A program made the position numbers and the translations under genes. From positions 96,604 through 160,603 of the forward strand of contig JAZUFZ010000017.1 in assembly GCA_045640985.1 (NCBI GenBank): a DNA stretch of 64,000 bases, given 5' to 3'. The stretch's first letter is position 1. Each line of letters opens with the position of its first letter. The stretch comes from Colimorpha sp045640985. GTDB taxonomy: Bacteria > Bacteroidota > Bacteroidia > Bacteroidales > P3. Positions 52,316 to 59,600 of this stretch are shown one piece after another. The notes beneath the pieces were generated by a model, which ran no database searches, had not been told where the DNA came from, and worked only from the letters and a program-made list of their open reading frames with translations.

Positions 52316-54172
52316 ATGATGAAAGAAAAACGTTGGAATTTAAGAAAAGACTATGATTTAGAAGTTGTTAGCAATCTTGCGGTTTCTCTGGGTGTGGATA
52401 AAATTATTGCTACGCTGCTGGTGGAACGTGGAATTACGTCGTTTGAAGAGGCACGCCAGTTCTTCCGTCCGAGTCTGGATCAGCTCCACGACCCGCTGCT
52501 TATGAAGGATATGGAGCGTGCGCTGGCCCGTATCAATCAAGCACTCAAATATAAGGAACGCATTCTTGTTTATGGCGACTATGATGTAGATGGAACTTCA
52601 GCGGTAGCGCTGGTGTATTCCTATCTGCGTTCGTTGCATGGAAATATCGACTTCTATATTCCTGACCGCGATGCGGAGGGTTATGGTATTTCGTTTCAGG
52701 GCATTGATTATGCGAAGGAGACGGGAGTGAAGTTGGTAATAGCGCTGGACTGCGGCATCAAGGCGGTGGAACAGGTGGATTATGCTAACGGCTTCGGAAT
52801 TGATTTTATTATCGGAGATCATCATCTTCCAGGTGAGGAACTTCCGAGAGCGGTTGCGGTGCTGGACCCTAAGCGGGAAGACTGTGACTATCCTTACAAG
52901 GAACTCTCGGGCTGCGGTATCGGTTTCAAGATTGTAGAGGCACATCTGGAACAGCAGCTGGGGGTGAAGGCGGGTGACCGGCTGGCTCCGGTGGAAACTT
53001 CCCGCTTGAAGAATCAGGAAGTTCTGAAACTGCAGCTGCTGCATTATCTGGATCTGGTGGCGGTAAGCATTGCTTCGGATATCGTGCCTATCACAGGGGA
53101 GAACCGTGTGCTGGCTTATTTCGGACTGAGGGCTATCAATACCAGACCGCGTCCGGGTATCGAGGCTATTCTCTGTTATGGCCACGTAGCTCCAAGGAAT
53201 GAGTGCGGCCGTGGACCGGGTGCCAACAACTGTGTTCCGGGTAACTCGTATTTCAACAAGGAACTTACGATCAGCGATCTGGTGTTTCTGGTAGGCCCGA
53301 GAATTAATGCGGCAGGAAGGATAAGGAGTGCGTTTGATTCGGTGAGGCTGCTGCTGAGCGATGATATCGTGATAGCGCGGGAACTTGCAGAGGAAATCAA
53401 CTCCTATAATCTGGAGCGCAAAGACCTGGACTCGCGTGCTACGGAAACAGCGCGGAACTATCTGGAGGAGCACAGGGAACTGCTGGAGCGGAAGGCCATT
53501 GTGCTGTTCGACGAGTCGTGGCACAAAGGGGTAGTGGGGATAGTGGCTTCCCGTCTGGTAGAGTCGTACTACAAGCCCACGATCATCTTCACCCGTTCTG
53601 CCGATAACCTGATTGTAGGGTCGGCGCGTTCGATCAAGGAATTTGACATCCATACCGCGCTGGAGCAGTGCAGCGACCTGCTGGAGCATTTCGGCGGGCA
53701 TAAGTGTGCGGCAGGAGTTTCGCTGAAGCCCGAGAACTATGACCGTTTCGTAGAGCGGTTCCAGAGGGTGGTAGAGGAGTCGTTCGACAGCGAGGGAGCC
53801 ATGCCGGAAATAGAAATCGATGCGGAGATCAGTTTCTCGAAGCATATCACAGCGAATTTCCTGAGGATACTCAAGCAGTTCGCCCCCTTCGGGCCGGGGA
53901 ACATGATGCCGGTATTCCGCACGAACCATCTGGTAGATACAGGATATCCGCCCGCCCGGGTAGTGGGAAGCAATCACCTGAAGTTCTCGCCGATACAGAT
54001 AGATGCCCGGTCGCGGAGCTATCCCGCCATCGGGTTCCAGTTAGGGGAGCATTATGAGCGGATGCGCAAGGGGGAGAGTTTTGATATATGCTACAATCTG
54101 GAGGAGAATTTCTGGAACGGCCGTACGGAAATACAGCTCAACGTAAAGGATATAAGATTCAACGGTGAATAG
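52316..54172 (+). CDS. recJ: Single-stranded-DNA-specific exonuclease RecJ
   Basis: 5'-3' exonuclease of the RecF pathway and mismatch repair. 618 residues. DHH-family motifs: VYGDYDVDGTSAVALVYSYL near residue 84, ALDCGIK near 144, IGDHHLPGEELP near 167 (DHH), LDPKREDCDYPYKELSGCGI near 183, GRINAAGRIRSA near 331 (RINAAGR), and SARSIKEFDIHTALEQC plus the DHHA1 motif FGGHKCAAGVSL near 460. Start at 52316 or the next ATG three bases on. ettA follows 43 nt later. Confidence 0.96.
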   Translation: MMKEKRWNLRKDYDLEVVSNLAVSLGVDKIIATLLVERGITSFEEARQFFRPSLDQLHDPLLMKDMERALARINQALKYKERILVYGDYDVDGTSAVALVYSYLRSLHGNIDFYIPDRDAEGYGISFQGIDYAKETGVKLVIALDCGIKAVEQVDYANGFGIDFIIGDHHLPGEELPRAVAVLDPKREDCDYPYKELSGCGIGFKIVEAHLEQQLGVKAGDRLAPVETSRLKNQEVLKLQLLHYLDLVAVSIASDIVPITGENRVLAYFGLRAINTRPRPGIEAILCYGHVAPRNECGRGPGANNCVPGNSYFNKELTISDLVFLVGPRINAAGRIRSAFDSVRLLLSDDIVIARELAEEINSYNLERKDLDSRATETARNYLEEHRELLERKAIVLFDESWHKGVVGIVASRLVESYYKPTIIFTRSADNLIVGSARSIKEFDIHTALEQCSDLLEHFGGHKCAAGVSLKPENYDRFVERFQRVVEESFDSEGAMPEIEIDAEISFSKHITANFLRILKQFAPFGPGNMMPVFRTNHLVDTGYPPARVVGSNHLKFSPIQIDARSRSYPAIGFQLGEHYERMRKGESFDICYNLEENFWNGRTEIQLNVKDIRFNGE

Positions 54173-54215
54173 TGAGTGAAATCACATTCTACGGATTACA
54201 GAAAATACGCACATT

Positions 54216-55886
54216 ATGGCAGATGACAAAAAAATAATTTTCTCGATGGTCGGGGTAGGGAAGCTGATACCACCCTCCAGGCAGATTCTGAAGGATATCT
54301 ATCTTTCGTTTTATTATGGAGCCAAGATCGGCATTATCGGTCTGAACGGCTCGGGTAAGTCGTCGCTCCTCAAGATTATTGCGGGAGTGGATAAGGACTA
54401 TCAGGGCGAGGTGGTGTTTGCTCCGGGCTATTCGGTGGGTTACCTTGAACAGGAACCTCATCTGGATGATACCAAGACTGTGAAGGAGGTGGTGCAGGAG
54501 GCTGTGCAGGAGGTTGTGGACTGGATGAAGGAATACGAGGAAATCAACAATGCCTTTGCTGAGCCGGATGCCGACTTTGATAAACTGTGTGAGCGTCAGG
54601 GCGAACTTACGGAGTTGTTGGAACAGCACGATGCCTGGACGCTGGACAGCCGTCTGGAACGCGCGATGGATGCTTTGAGGTGTCCGGATGATGACCAGCT
54701 GGTCAAGAACCTCAGCGGGGGAGAGCGCCGCAGGGTGGCGCTCTGCCGGCTGTTGCTTCAGGAACCGGATATCCTGCTGCTGGATGAGCCGACTAACCAC
54801 CTCGATGCAGAGTCGATAGACTGGCTGGAACAGCATCTTCAGCAATATAAAGGTACGGTGATAGCAGTTACGCATGACCGTTACTTTCTTGATAAGGTGG
54901 CAGGCTGGATACTGGAACTTGACCGCGGAGAGGGAATTCCCTGGCAGGGAAACTACAGCTCGTGGCTCGACCAGAAGACCCAGCGGCTGGCCATGGAGGA
55001 AAAGCAGGAGAGCAAGCGACGCAAGACCCTCCAACGTGAATTGGAATGGGTGAGGATGACGCCCAAAGCCCGTCAGGCCAAGGGGAAGGCCCGTCTGGCC
55101 GCTTACGACCGTATGATGAATGAGGACGTAAAGGAGAAGGAGGCAAATCTTGAAATATTCATCCCTAACGGACCCCGTCTCGGCAACAAGGTGCTGGAGG
55201 TCTCGGGAGTGAGCAAGGCTTTTGGCGAGAAACTCCTCTACGAAAATCTCACCTTTAATCTTCCCCCCGCCGGTATCGTGGGAGTGATAGGCCCCAACGG
55301 CTGTGGAAAGACAACCCTGTTCCGTCTGATTATGGGTCTGGAACAGCCCGACAGCGGAACCTTTGCGGTGGGAGAGACAGTGAAGATCGGCTATGTGGAT
55401 CAGCAGCATGTGAGTATCGACCCTGAGAAATCGGTATGGGAAGTAGTGAGCGAGGGAAATGAGCAGATACAGATAGGCGGCCGTCTTGTGAACTCGCGTG
55501 CATACCTTTCGAGATTCAACTTTACCGGAACGGACCAGAATAAGAAAGCCGGAGTGCTCAGCGGGGGAGAGCGCAACCGTCTGCATCTCGCCCTTACGCT
55601 CAAGAGTGAGGCCAACGTGCTGCTCCTCGACGAACCCACCAACGATATTGACGTGAACACGATGCGGGCGCTTGAGGAAGGTCTGGAGAACTTCGCAGGC
55701 TGTGCGGTGGTTATCAGTCACGACCGCTGGTTCCTTGACCGTATCTGTACGCATATTCTTGCTTTTGAGGGAGATTCGCAGGTTTATTTCTTCGAGGGCG
55801 GATATTCCGATTATGAAGAGAACCGTCGCAAGCGTCTGGGAGATGATACGCCCCACCGTATCCATTACAAGAAACTCAAGGCCTGA
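54216..55886 (+). CDS. ettA: Energy-dependent translational throttle protein EttA (ABC-F)
   Basis: Cytoplasmic ABC-F ATPase acting at the ribosomal E site. 556 residues with two ABC cassettes: Walker A GLNGSGKSSLLKIIAG near residue 48 and GPNGCGKTTLFRLIMG near 352; signatures LSGGERRRVALCRLLLQ near 166 and LSGGERNRLHLALTL near 448; Walker B DILLLDEPTNHLD near 187. The linker lies between about 255 and 310 (KAKARLAAYDRMM-like). The next ORF starts at the stop (one-base overlap). No transmembrane segments. Confidence 0.96.
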   Translation: MADDKKIIFSMVGVGKLIPPSRQILKDIYLSFYYGAKIGIIGLNGSGKSSLLKIIAGVDKDYQGEVVFAPGYSVGYLEQEPHLDDTKTVKEVVQEAVQEVVDWMKEYEEINNAFAEPDADFDKLCERQGELTELLEQHDAWTLDSRLERAMDALRCPDDDQLVKNLSGGERRRVALCRLLLQEPDILLLDEPTNHLDAESIDWLEQHLQQYKGTVIAVTHDRYFLDKVAGWILELDRGEGIPWQGNYSSWLDQKTQRLAMEEKQESKRRKTLQRELEWVRMTPKARQAKGKARLAAYDRMMNEDVKEKEANLEIFIPNGPRLGNKVLEVSGVSKAFGEKLLYENLTFNLPPAGIVGVIGPNGCGKTTLFRLIMGLEQPDSGTFAVGETVKIGYVDQQHVSIDPEKSVWEVVSEGNEQIQIGGRLVNSRAYLSRFNFTGTDQNKKAGVLSGGERNRLHLALTLKSEANVLLLDEPTNDIDVNTMRALEEGLENFAGCAVVISHDRWFLDRICTHILAFEGDSQVYFFEGGYSDYEENRRKRLGDDTPHRIHYKKLKA

Positions 55887-56407
55887 TGCGCGGAATTGTT
55901 CATAGATTTCTGCCGTCGTTTCTCCGGGGGATTGTGCTGGTGGTGCTGTGGGCGGTGTTTCCCGATGTCTGTCCGGCACAAACCTACAGGACTGCGGTTC
56001 CTGACGGAGACGGGAATGTCTTTTGTGAGGCAGAATACGATGCCTCCAGCCGGTTGCTCCGCACCTTCCACTATATTTATGACCGTGAAGGCCGCAGGGC
56101 TGCCGCGGTAGTGTATTCCTACGGAGACTCCAGTTTCGTGGAGACCCGGACGCTGGAGCAATACGATTCTCATGGCCGGTTGTTGAAACGGTATCAATAT
56201 ACGGCCGACGAGATGCTGATTTTCAAGGAAACCTACTCCTATAACCGTCGTGGAGACCTCAGAAAGCGTGTGCAGATATCATACGAAACAGCGCAGCCTT
56301 CACGCACCGTAGAAACCCGCCGCTATTGCTATGATGCCTCCGGAGTCCTGATTTCTGCGCGCTATTATCTTGACGGCACACTTTATTATACCTACCAGAC
56401 CCCTTGA
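55886..56407 (+). CDS. Exported protein with YD-like strand repeats
   Basis: 173 residues: signal peptide to about residue 31 (PDVCPAQ) and then four to five short Tyr-rich strand units of about 20-25 residues (EYDASSRLLRTFHYIYDREG, QYDSHGRLLKRYQYTADEML, TYSYNRRGDLRKRVQI, RYCYDASGVLISARYYLDGT), like RHS/YD repeats and the lipoprotein encoded at 2924-3907. No enzymatic domain. Coupled to ettA by a one-base overlap, although the functions are unrelated. Function unknown. Confidence 0.75.
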   Translation: MRGIVHRFLPSFLRGIVLVVLWAVFPDVCPAQTYRTAVPDGDGNVFCEAEYDASSRLLRTFHYIYDREGRRAAAVVYSYGDSSFVETRTLEQYDSHGRLLKRYQYTADEMLIFKETYSYNRRGDLRKRVQISYETAQPSRTVETRRYCYDASGVLISARYYLDGTLYYTYQTP

Positions 56408-56442
56408 AAAAGACTTTAATCTTCTAAATAATTTTAATCCTC

Positions 56443-57069
56443 TTGAAAAAGAAACAACAGAAATATTATGTCGTGTGGGTCGGAAATTCACCGGGAATAT
56501 ATACCGACTGGGAGCAGTGCAAGAGTGCTATTCTGGGCGTTCCCGGAGCACGATATAAATCCTACGAGGACCGGGAACTTGCCGCCCAGGCTTATTCATT
56601 AGGATATGAGGCTGCCCAGGCTCTGAATCAGACACTTCCCCAGGAACCTGCCCCCCAGGGACCGCCCCCACAGCTTGACAGTATTGCCGTAGATGCCGCC
56701 TGTAGCGGCAATCCAGGCGTTATGGAATACAGGGGCGTTGATATAGGCTCCCATACCCTTCTGTTTCATCAGAAATTTCCCGTAGGCACCAACAACATAG
56801 GAGAATTTCTCGGTATTGTTCACGGCCTGGCGTATCTCAAGCAGCACAATCTCTCCCAGCCGCTTTACAGCGACTCCGTGAATGCCATCCAATGGGTCAG
56901 GGCAAAACAATGCCGCACCAAACTTCCCTTCACTCCTGAGACGGCTCCCCTGTGGGACATCATCCACCGGGCAGAAGCATGGCTCCACAACAACACCTAC
57001 AGCACCCAGATTCTCAAATGGGACACCTCCCGCTGGGGCGAGATTCCCGCAGATTTCGGCCGCAAATGA
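56443..57069 (+). CDS. rnhA: Ribonuclease H1 with N-terminal viroplasmin domain
   Basis: Degrades RNA of RNA:DNA hybrids. 208 residues from a TTG start at 56443; no in-frame ATG fits the family N-terminus. Residues about 5-50 (KYYVVWVGNSPGIYTDWEQC, then SYEDRELAAQAY) form the hybrid-binding (viroplasmin) domain. The RNase H domain begins near 72: DSIAVDAACSGNPGVMEYRG (first Asp), NNIGEFLGIVHGLAY near 112 (Glu), and YSDSVNAIQWV near 141 (Asp). The C-terminal catalytic Asp may be in KWDTSRWGEIPADFGRK. Overlaps prmC by 4 nt (ATGA). Confidence 0.92.
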   Translation: MKKKQQKYYVVWVGNSPGIYTDWEQCKSAILGVPGARYKSYEDRELAAQAYSLGYEAAQALNQTLPQEPAPQGPPPQLDSIAVDAACSGNPGVMEYRGVDIGSHTLLFHQKFPVGTNNIGEFLGIVHGLAYLKQHNLSQPLYSDSVNAIQWVRAKQCRTKLPFTPETAPLWDIIHRAEAWLHNNTYSTQILKWDTSRWGEIPADFGRK

Positions 57070-57959
57070 ATACTACAAGTCTTCATATCCCCTCCAACCG
57101 CGTATGCGATATTGAGCGCTATATCTATGAGGAACTTTCCGGCCTTTACCCCAAGGAAGAGCTCCGTCAGTTCATACTTATGTTCTTCGAGGCTTTTCTG
57201 GGTTGGGACCAGGTCCGGTTTCTTCTCAACCGTCAGAATACCATTAACCAGAGCGATCTGCTGCGTTTCCATTGGGCTGTTGAGGACCTCCGGAACTATC
57301 GTCCTATCCAGCATATCGTAGGTTATGCCACCTTTCTTGATCTCCGGATTGAGGTGGATTCTCACGTCTTGATTCCCCGTCCCGAAACCGAGCAGATTGT
57401 GGCCTGGACCATCCGCAGTCTTCCCTCCCCGCCGTCCAGCATACTTGACCTCTGCACCGGGAGCGGCTGCATAGCTATAGCCCTCTCCAAGGCCTTCCCG
57501 CAGAGTCAGGTTATAGGCGTAGATGTCTCACCCGAGGCCCTTACTCTTGCCCGCCGGAATGCCGAGAACCTTTTGCCTCCCGGAAAGGACGGCTCAGCCC
57601 TGCGGTTTCTCCAATGCGACCTTCTTCATGATACGGACCGTCTGCCCCAGGGGAAACATGACCTCATCATTTCCAATCCTCCATACGTGGTTCCCAGCGA
57701 GAAATCCGCTATCGCACCAAACGTATTGCAGTACGAACCCTCGCTCGCCCTTTTCGTGCCGGAAGAAGATCCTCTGATATTCTATCGCATCATCGCCCGC
57801 CATGCCCATGGGCATCTTTCGCCGGAAGGAATGCTCGTGTTCGAGATTAATCCCCTTTTCAGTCGTGAGATGCTGAAGATGCTTGAAGATATGGGGTTCC
57901 GTCCTCAACTCCATGAGGATTTTTCCGGCCGCCCCCGATTCATAAGCGCAACCTTATAG
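57066..57959 (+). CDS. prmC: Peptide chain release factor N5-glutamine methyltransferase
   Basis: Methylates the GGQ glutamine of release factors with SAM. 297 residues from the ATG at 57066. Helical N-terminal domain, then SAM-binding ILDLCTGSGCIAIALSKAFP near residue 122, GVDVSPEALTLARRNAENLL near 145, and the catalytic NPPY motif as ISNPPYVVPSEKSAIAPNVL near 202. Start overlaps rnhA stop. No terminator is visible after it. Confidence 0.95.
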   Translation: MNTTSLHIPSNRVCDIERYIYEELSGLYPKEELRQFILMFFEAFLGWDQVRFLLNRQNTINQSDLLRFHWAVEDLRNYRPIQHIVGYATFLDLRIEVDSHVLIPRPETEQIVAWTIRSLPSPPSSILDLCTGSGCIAIALSKAFPQSQVIGVDVSPEALTLARRNAENLLPPGKDGSALRFLQCDLLHDTDRLPQGKHDLIISNPPYVVPSEKSAIAPNVLQYEPSLALFVPEEDPLIFYRIIARHAHGHLSPEGMLVFEINPLFSREMLKMLEDMGFRPQLHEDFSGRPRFISATL

Positions 57960-58039
57960 CAAGTCTGTTGCCCCACCAGTTTCCTGGTTACTGTTCCGGA
58001 TTTTGCCTGGGGAAGTATAAGGGGCGGGCTGTGGTAAGG

Positions 58040-58186
58040 CTCTGGTAACTCCCATGTATCTCCCATATAGGTTGCTCTTTTCGACAAAAAAACACAGCCC
58101 TACCAGAGAGATAATAGGGAGATACCCGGGAGTTACCAGAGCGGAGCCTCAGAGGCTTCGCGCCAAGCGCAGCGGAGCGACCGCGC
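58040..58186. repeat. Inverted-repeat element starting CTCTGGTAACTCCC (copy 2)
   Basis: 25-bp arms at 58040-58064 and 58117-58141 match at 23 positions. The outer motif GGTAACTCCC is shared with copy 1 at 21487. The reverse complement of 58167-58186 is GCGCGGTCGCTCCGCTGCGC, 18 of 20 bases the same as the flank of copy 1. Confidence 0.8.
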
Positions 58187-58319
58187 GAAGGCTGGACCAG
58201 ATAGAGATACCGCTTTGCCCCAGCAGACGTCTTATTGTTCTATGGGCATTTGAAGGAACTGGGTGGGGAAAATCTCTTTTGGGAAAGAAAATAAATTTGG
58301 TTATATGAAAAAGTTGTAG

Positions 58320-58327
58320 TATCTTTG
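58320..58327 (+). promoter_or_regulatory. -7 box (TATCTTTG) in front of the AT-rich patch
   Basis: TATCTTTG with no intact gene directly after it; the next complete gene starts at 58794. Confidence 0.55.
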
Positions 58328-58536
58328 CAGAATGTGAATATTGTATGCAACCGTTATAACTGATTGTAGATTAAGAGCTATACGGTTGCGGTTGAGTATA
58401 TGGATGCGGTGGGCAATGGGTTTGATATTAAAAATTATATATATAAATTCAAAAAAATAGCAGAAGAAAGAAATTAATGTCTCGTAGAAAATAGGCTAAA
58501 GATAATGGATAACGGCAAGATGATATACAATGGCGA

Positions 58537-58770
58537 ATGAAGTGCTGGTGTCGCACAAGGTTTTACCAGTTGAACAACTATGTGGAGGAAATTCTACACG
58601 ACCAAAACGACATCAACCGTATGCAGGATGAGACTAACAATGAGCTGTCGGTGCAGATTGAGGCTATCAACGATGCCCTTGACCAACTGAGAGAGAAACC
58701 CGAGAAACCAAGAAAACGAATTGGGTATAAACCTGAAAAGAATGATACTGCTAAAAGAGTTGGAAAATAG
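58537..58770 (+). pseudogene. C-terminal remnant of an ORF6N-type (phage antirepressor-like) protein
   Basis: A 77-codon open stretch starting MKCWCRTRFYQLNNYVEEIL and ending PRKRIGYKPEKNDTAKRVGK. The C-terminal helix followed by PRKRIGYK is what I recall from the tails of ORF6N-domain proteins of Bacteroidota, which carry an N-terminal DNA-binding domain. That domain is absent upstream, where frames are broken by stops. The first few codons are probably not native. The family match is by recall of the tail motif and moderately sure. It lies in AT-rich sequence unlike its neighbours. Confidence 0.5.
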
Positions 58771-58793
58771 AAAACCGCTGAAATAAAAGTGAT

Positions 58794-59588
58794 ATGAATT
58801 ATTGGATTGTACCATCAAATAATAGATACTACCGCTTAGACGACAGGTTGTCTAAATATGATACTATTTCATGGCGACAAAGGCAAAACTTTGAGGTTGG
58901 AGATGTTATTTTCATCTATACAACCAAACCAACTTCCCGTATCACATATCAGATGTCTGTTATCAGTGCAAATCAAAGTTTTTCAAAGTATAATAATGAC
59001 AAAGAATATTGGGTTGACCAAGAAGAGTATGCAAAGAGAGTAATAAATTTCAAGAGATTTGCTGAATTCAAACTCGTACGGCGCTTTCCTTCTGACGAAA
59101 GATTGACTTATGACAAATTAAAAGCACGAGGTCTTAACACAATACAGATGTTGCATCGTATAAATGGGGCACTTTTGGATTATATTCTTTCTTCCATATC
59201 GGATATTGACGCTGGGAATATATTTCCAGAGGAGATTGATGAGAAAGAAACACTTTTTGAGGGAGCAACTTCAAAGGTCCTTGTAAATAGATACGAACGG
59301 AACTTGGAAGCAAGAAAGAAATGTATTGAGCAAAAAGGATGTTGCTGTACTGTTTGCGGAATGAGTTTTGAAGACAAATATGGCGAAATCGGTAAGGAAT
59401 TCATACACATACATCACACTACTCCAATTTCCACAATTGGCAAAGATTATCAAATTGACTACGAGAAAGACCTTGTGCCAGTCTGTCCTAACTGTCACGC
59501 TATGCTTCATAGAAAAAATCCTCCTTACACAATTGAAGAATTGAAACAAATAATCAATAAAATTCGTAATAAATCCTTAAACGTTTAA
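58794..59588 (+). CDS. EVE-like plus HNH endonuclease (candidate modification-dependent restriction enzyme)
   Basis: 264 residues. Residues 1-135 (NYWIVPSNNRYYRLDDRLSK, GDVIFIYTTKPTSRITYQMS, then FKRFAEFKLVRRF) match the EVE/PUA-like fold, which binds modified bases. The C-terminal part is an HNH nuclease: CCCTVCGMSFEDKYG near 182, EFIHIHHTTPIS near 201, and DLVPVCPNCHAMLHRK near 226, with both zinc Cys pairs and the His-His-Asn-type core. EVE-HNH proteins are known as modification-dependent (type IV-like) restriction enzymes. AT-rich compared with its neighbours, no methylase nearby. nifJ starts 12 nt after the stop. Confidence 0.75.
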   Translation: MNYWIVPSNNRYYRLDDRLSKYDTISWRQRQNFEVGDVIFIYTTKPTSRITYQMSVISANQSFSKYNNDKEYWVDQEEYAKRVINFKRFAEFKLVRRFPSDERLTYDKLKARGLNTIQMLHRINGALLDYILSSISDIDAGNIFPEEIDEKETLFEGATSKVLVNRYERNLEARKKCIEQKGCCCTVCGMSFEDKYGEIGKEFIHIHHTTPISTIGKDYQIDYEKDLVPVCPNCHAMLHRKNPPYTIEELKQIINKIRNKSLNV

Positions 59589-59600
59589 GTAATAAAAGCT

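Larger units (their letters stand above)
57960..58536. other. Intergenic region with palindromic repeat and decayed coding stretch
   Basis: 577 bp. Holds the second inverted-repeat element (58040-58186), a -7 box at 58320 and an AT-rich stretch. There, a frame open from 58370 to 58477 ends EYMDAVGNGFDIKNYIYKFK plus KIAEERN; it looks like a remnant, not a full gene. Confidence 0.6.

Noticed and set aside
54189..55979. 596-codon open frame on the minus strand
   Set aside because: Lies wholly opposite ettA, whose motifs are complete; no family signature in the antisense product. It reflects codon bias.
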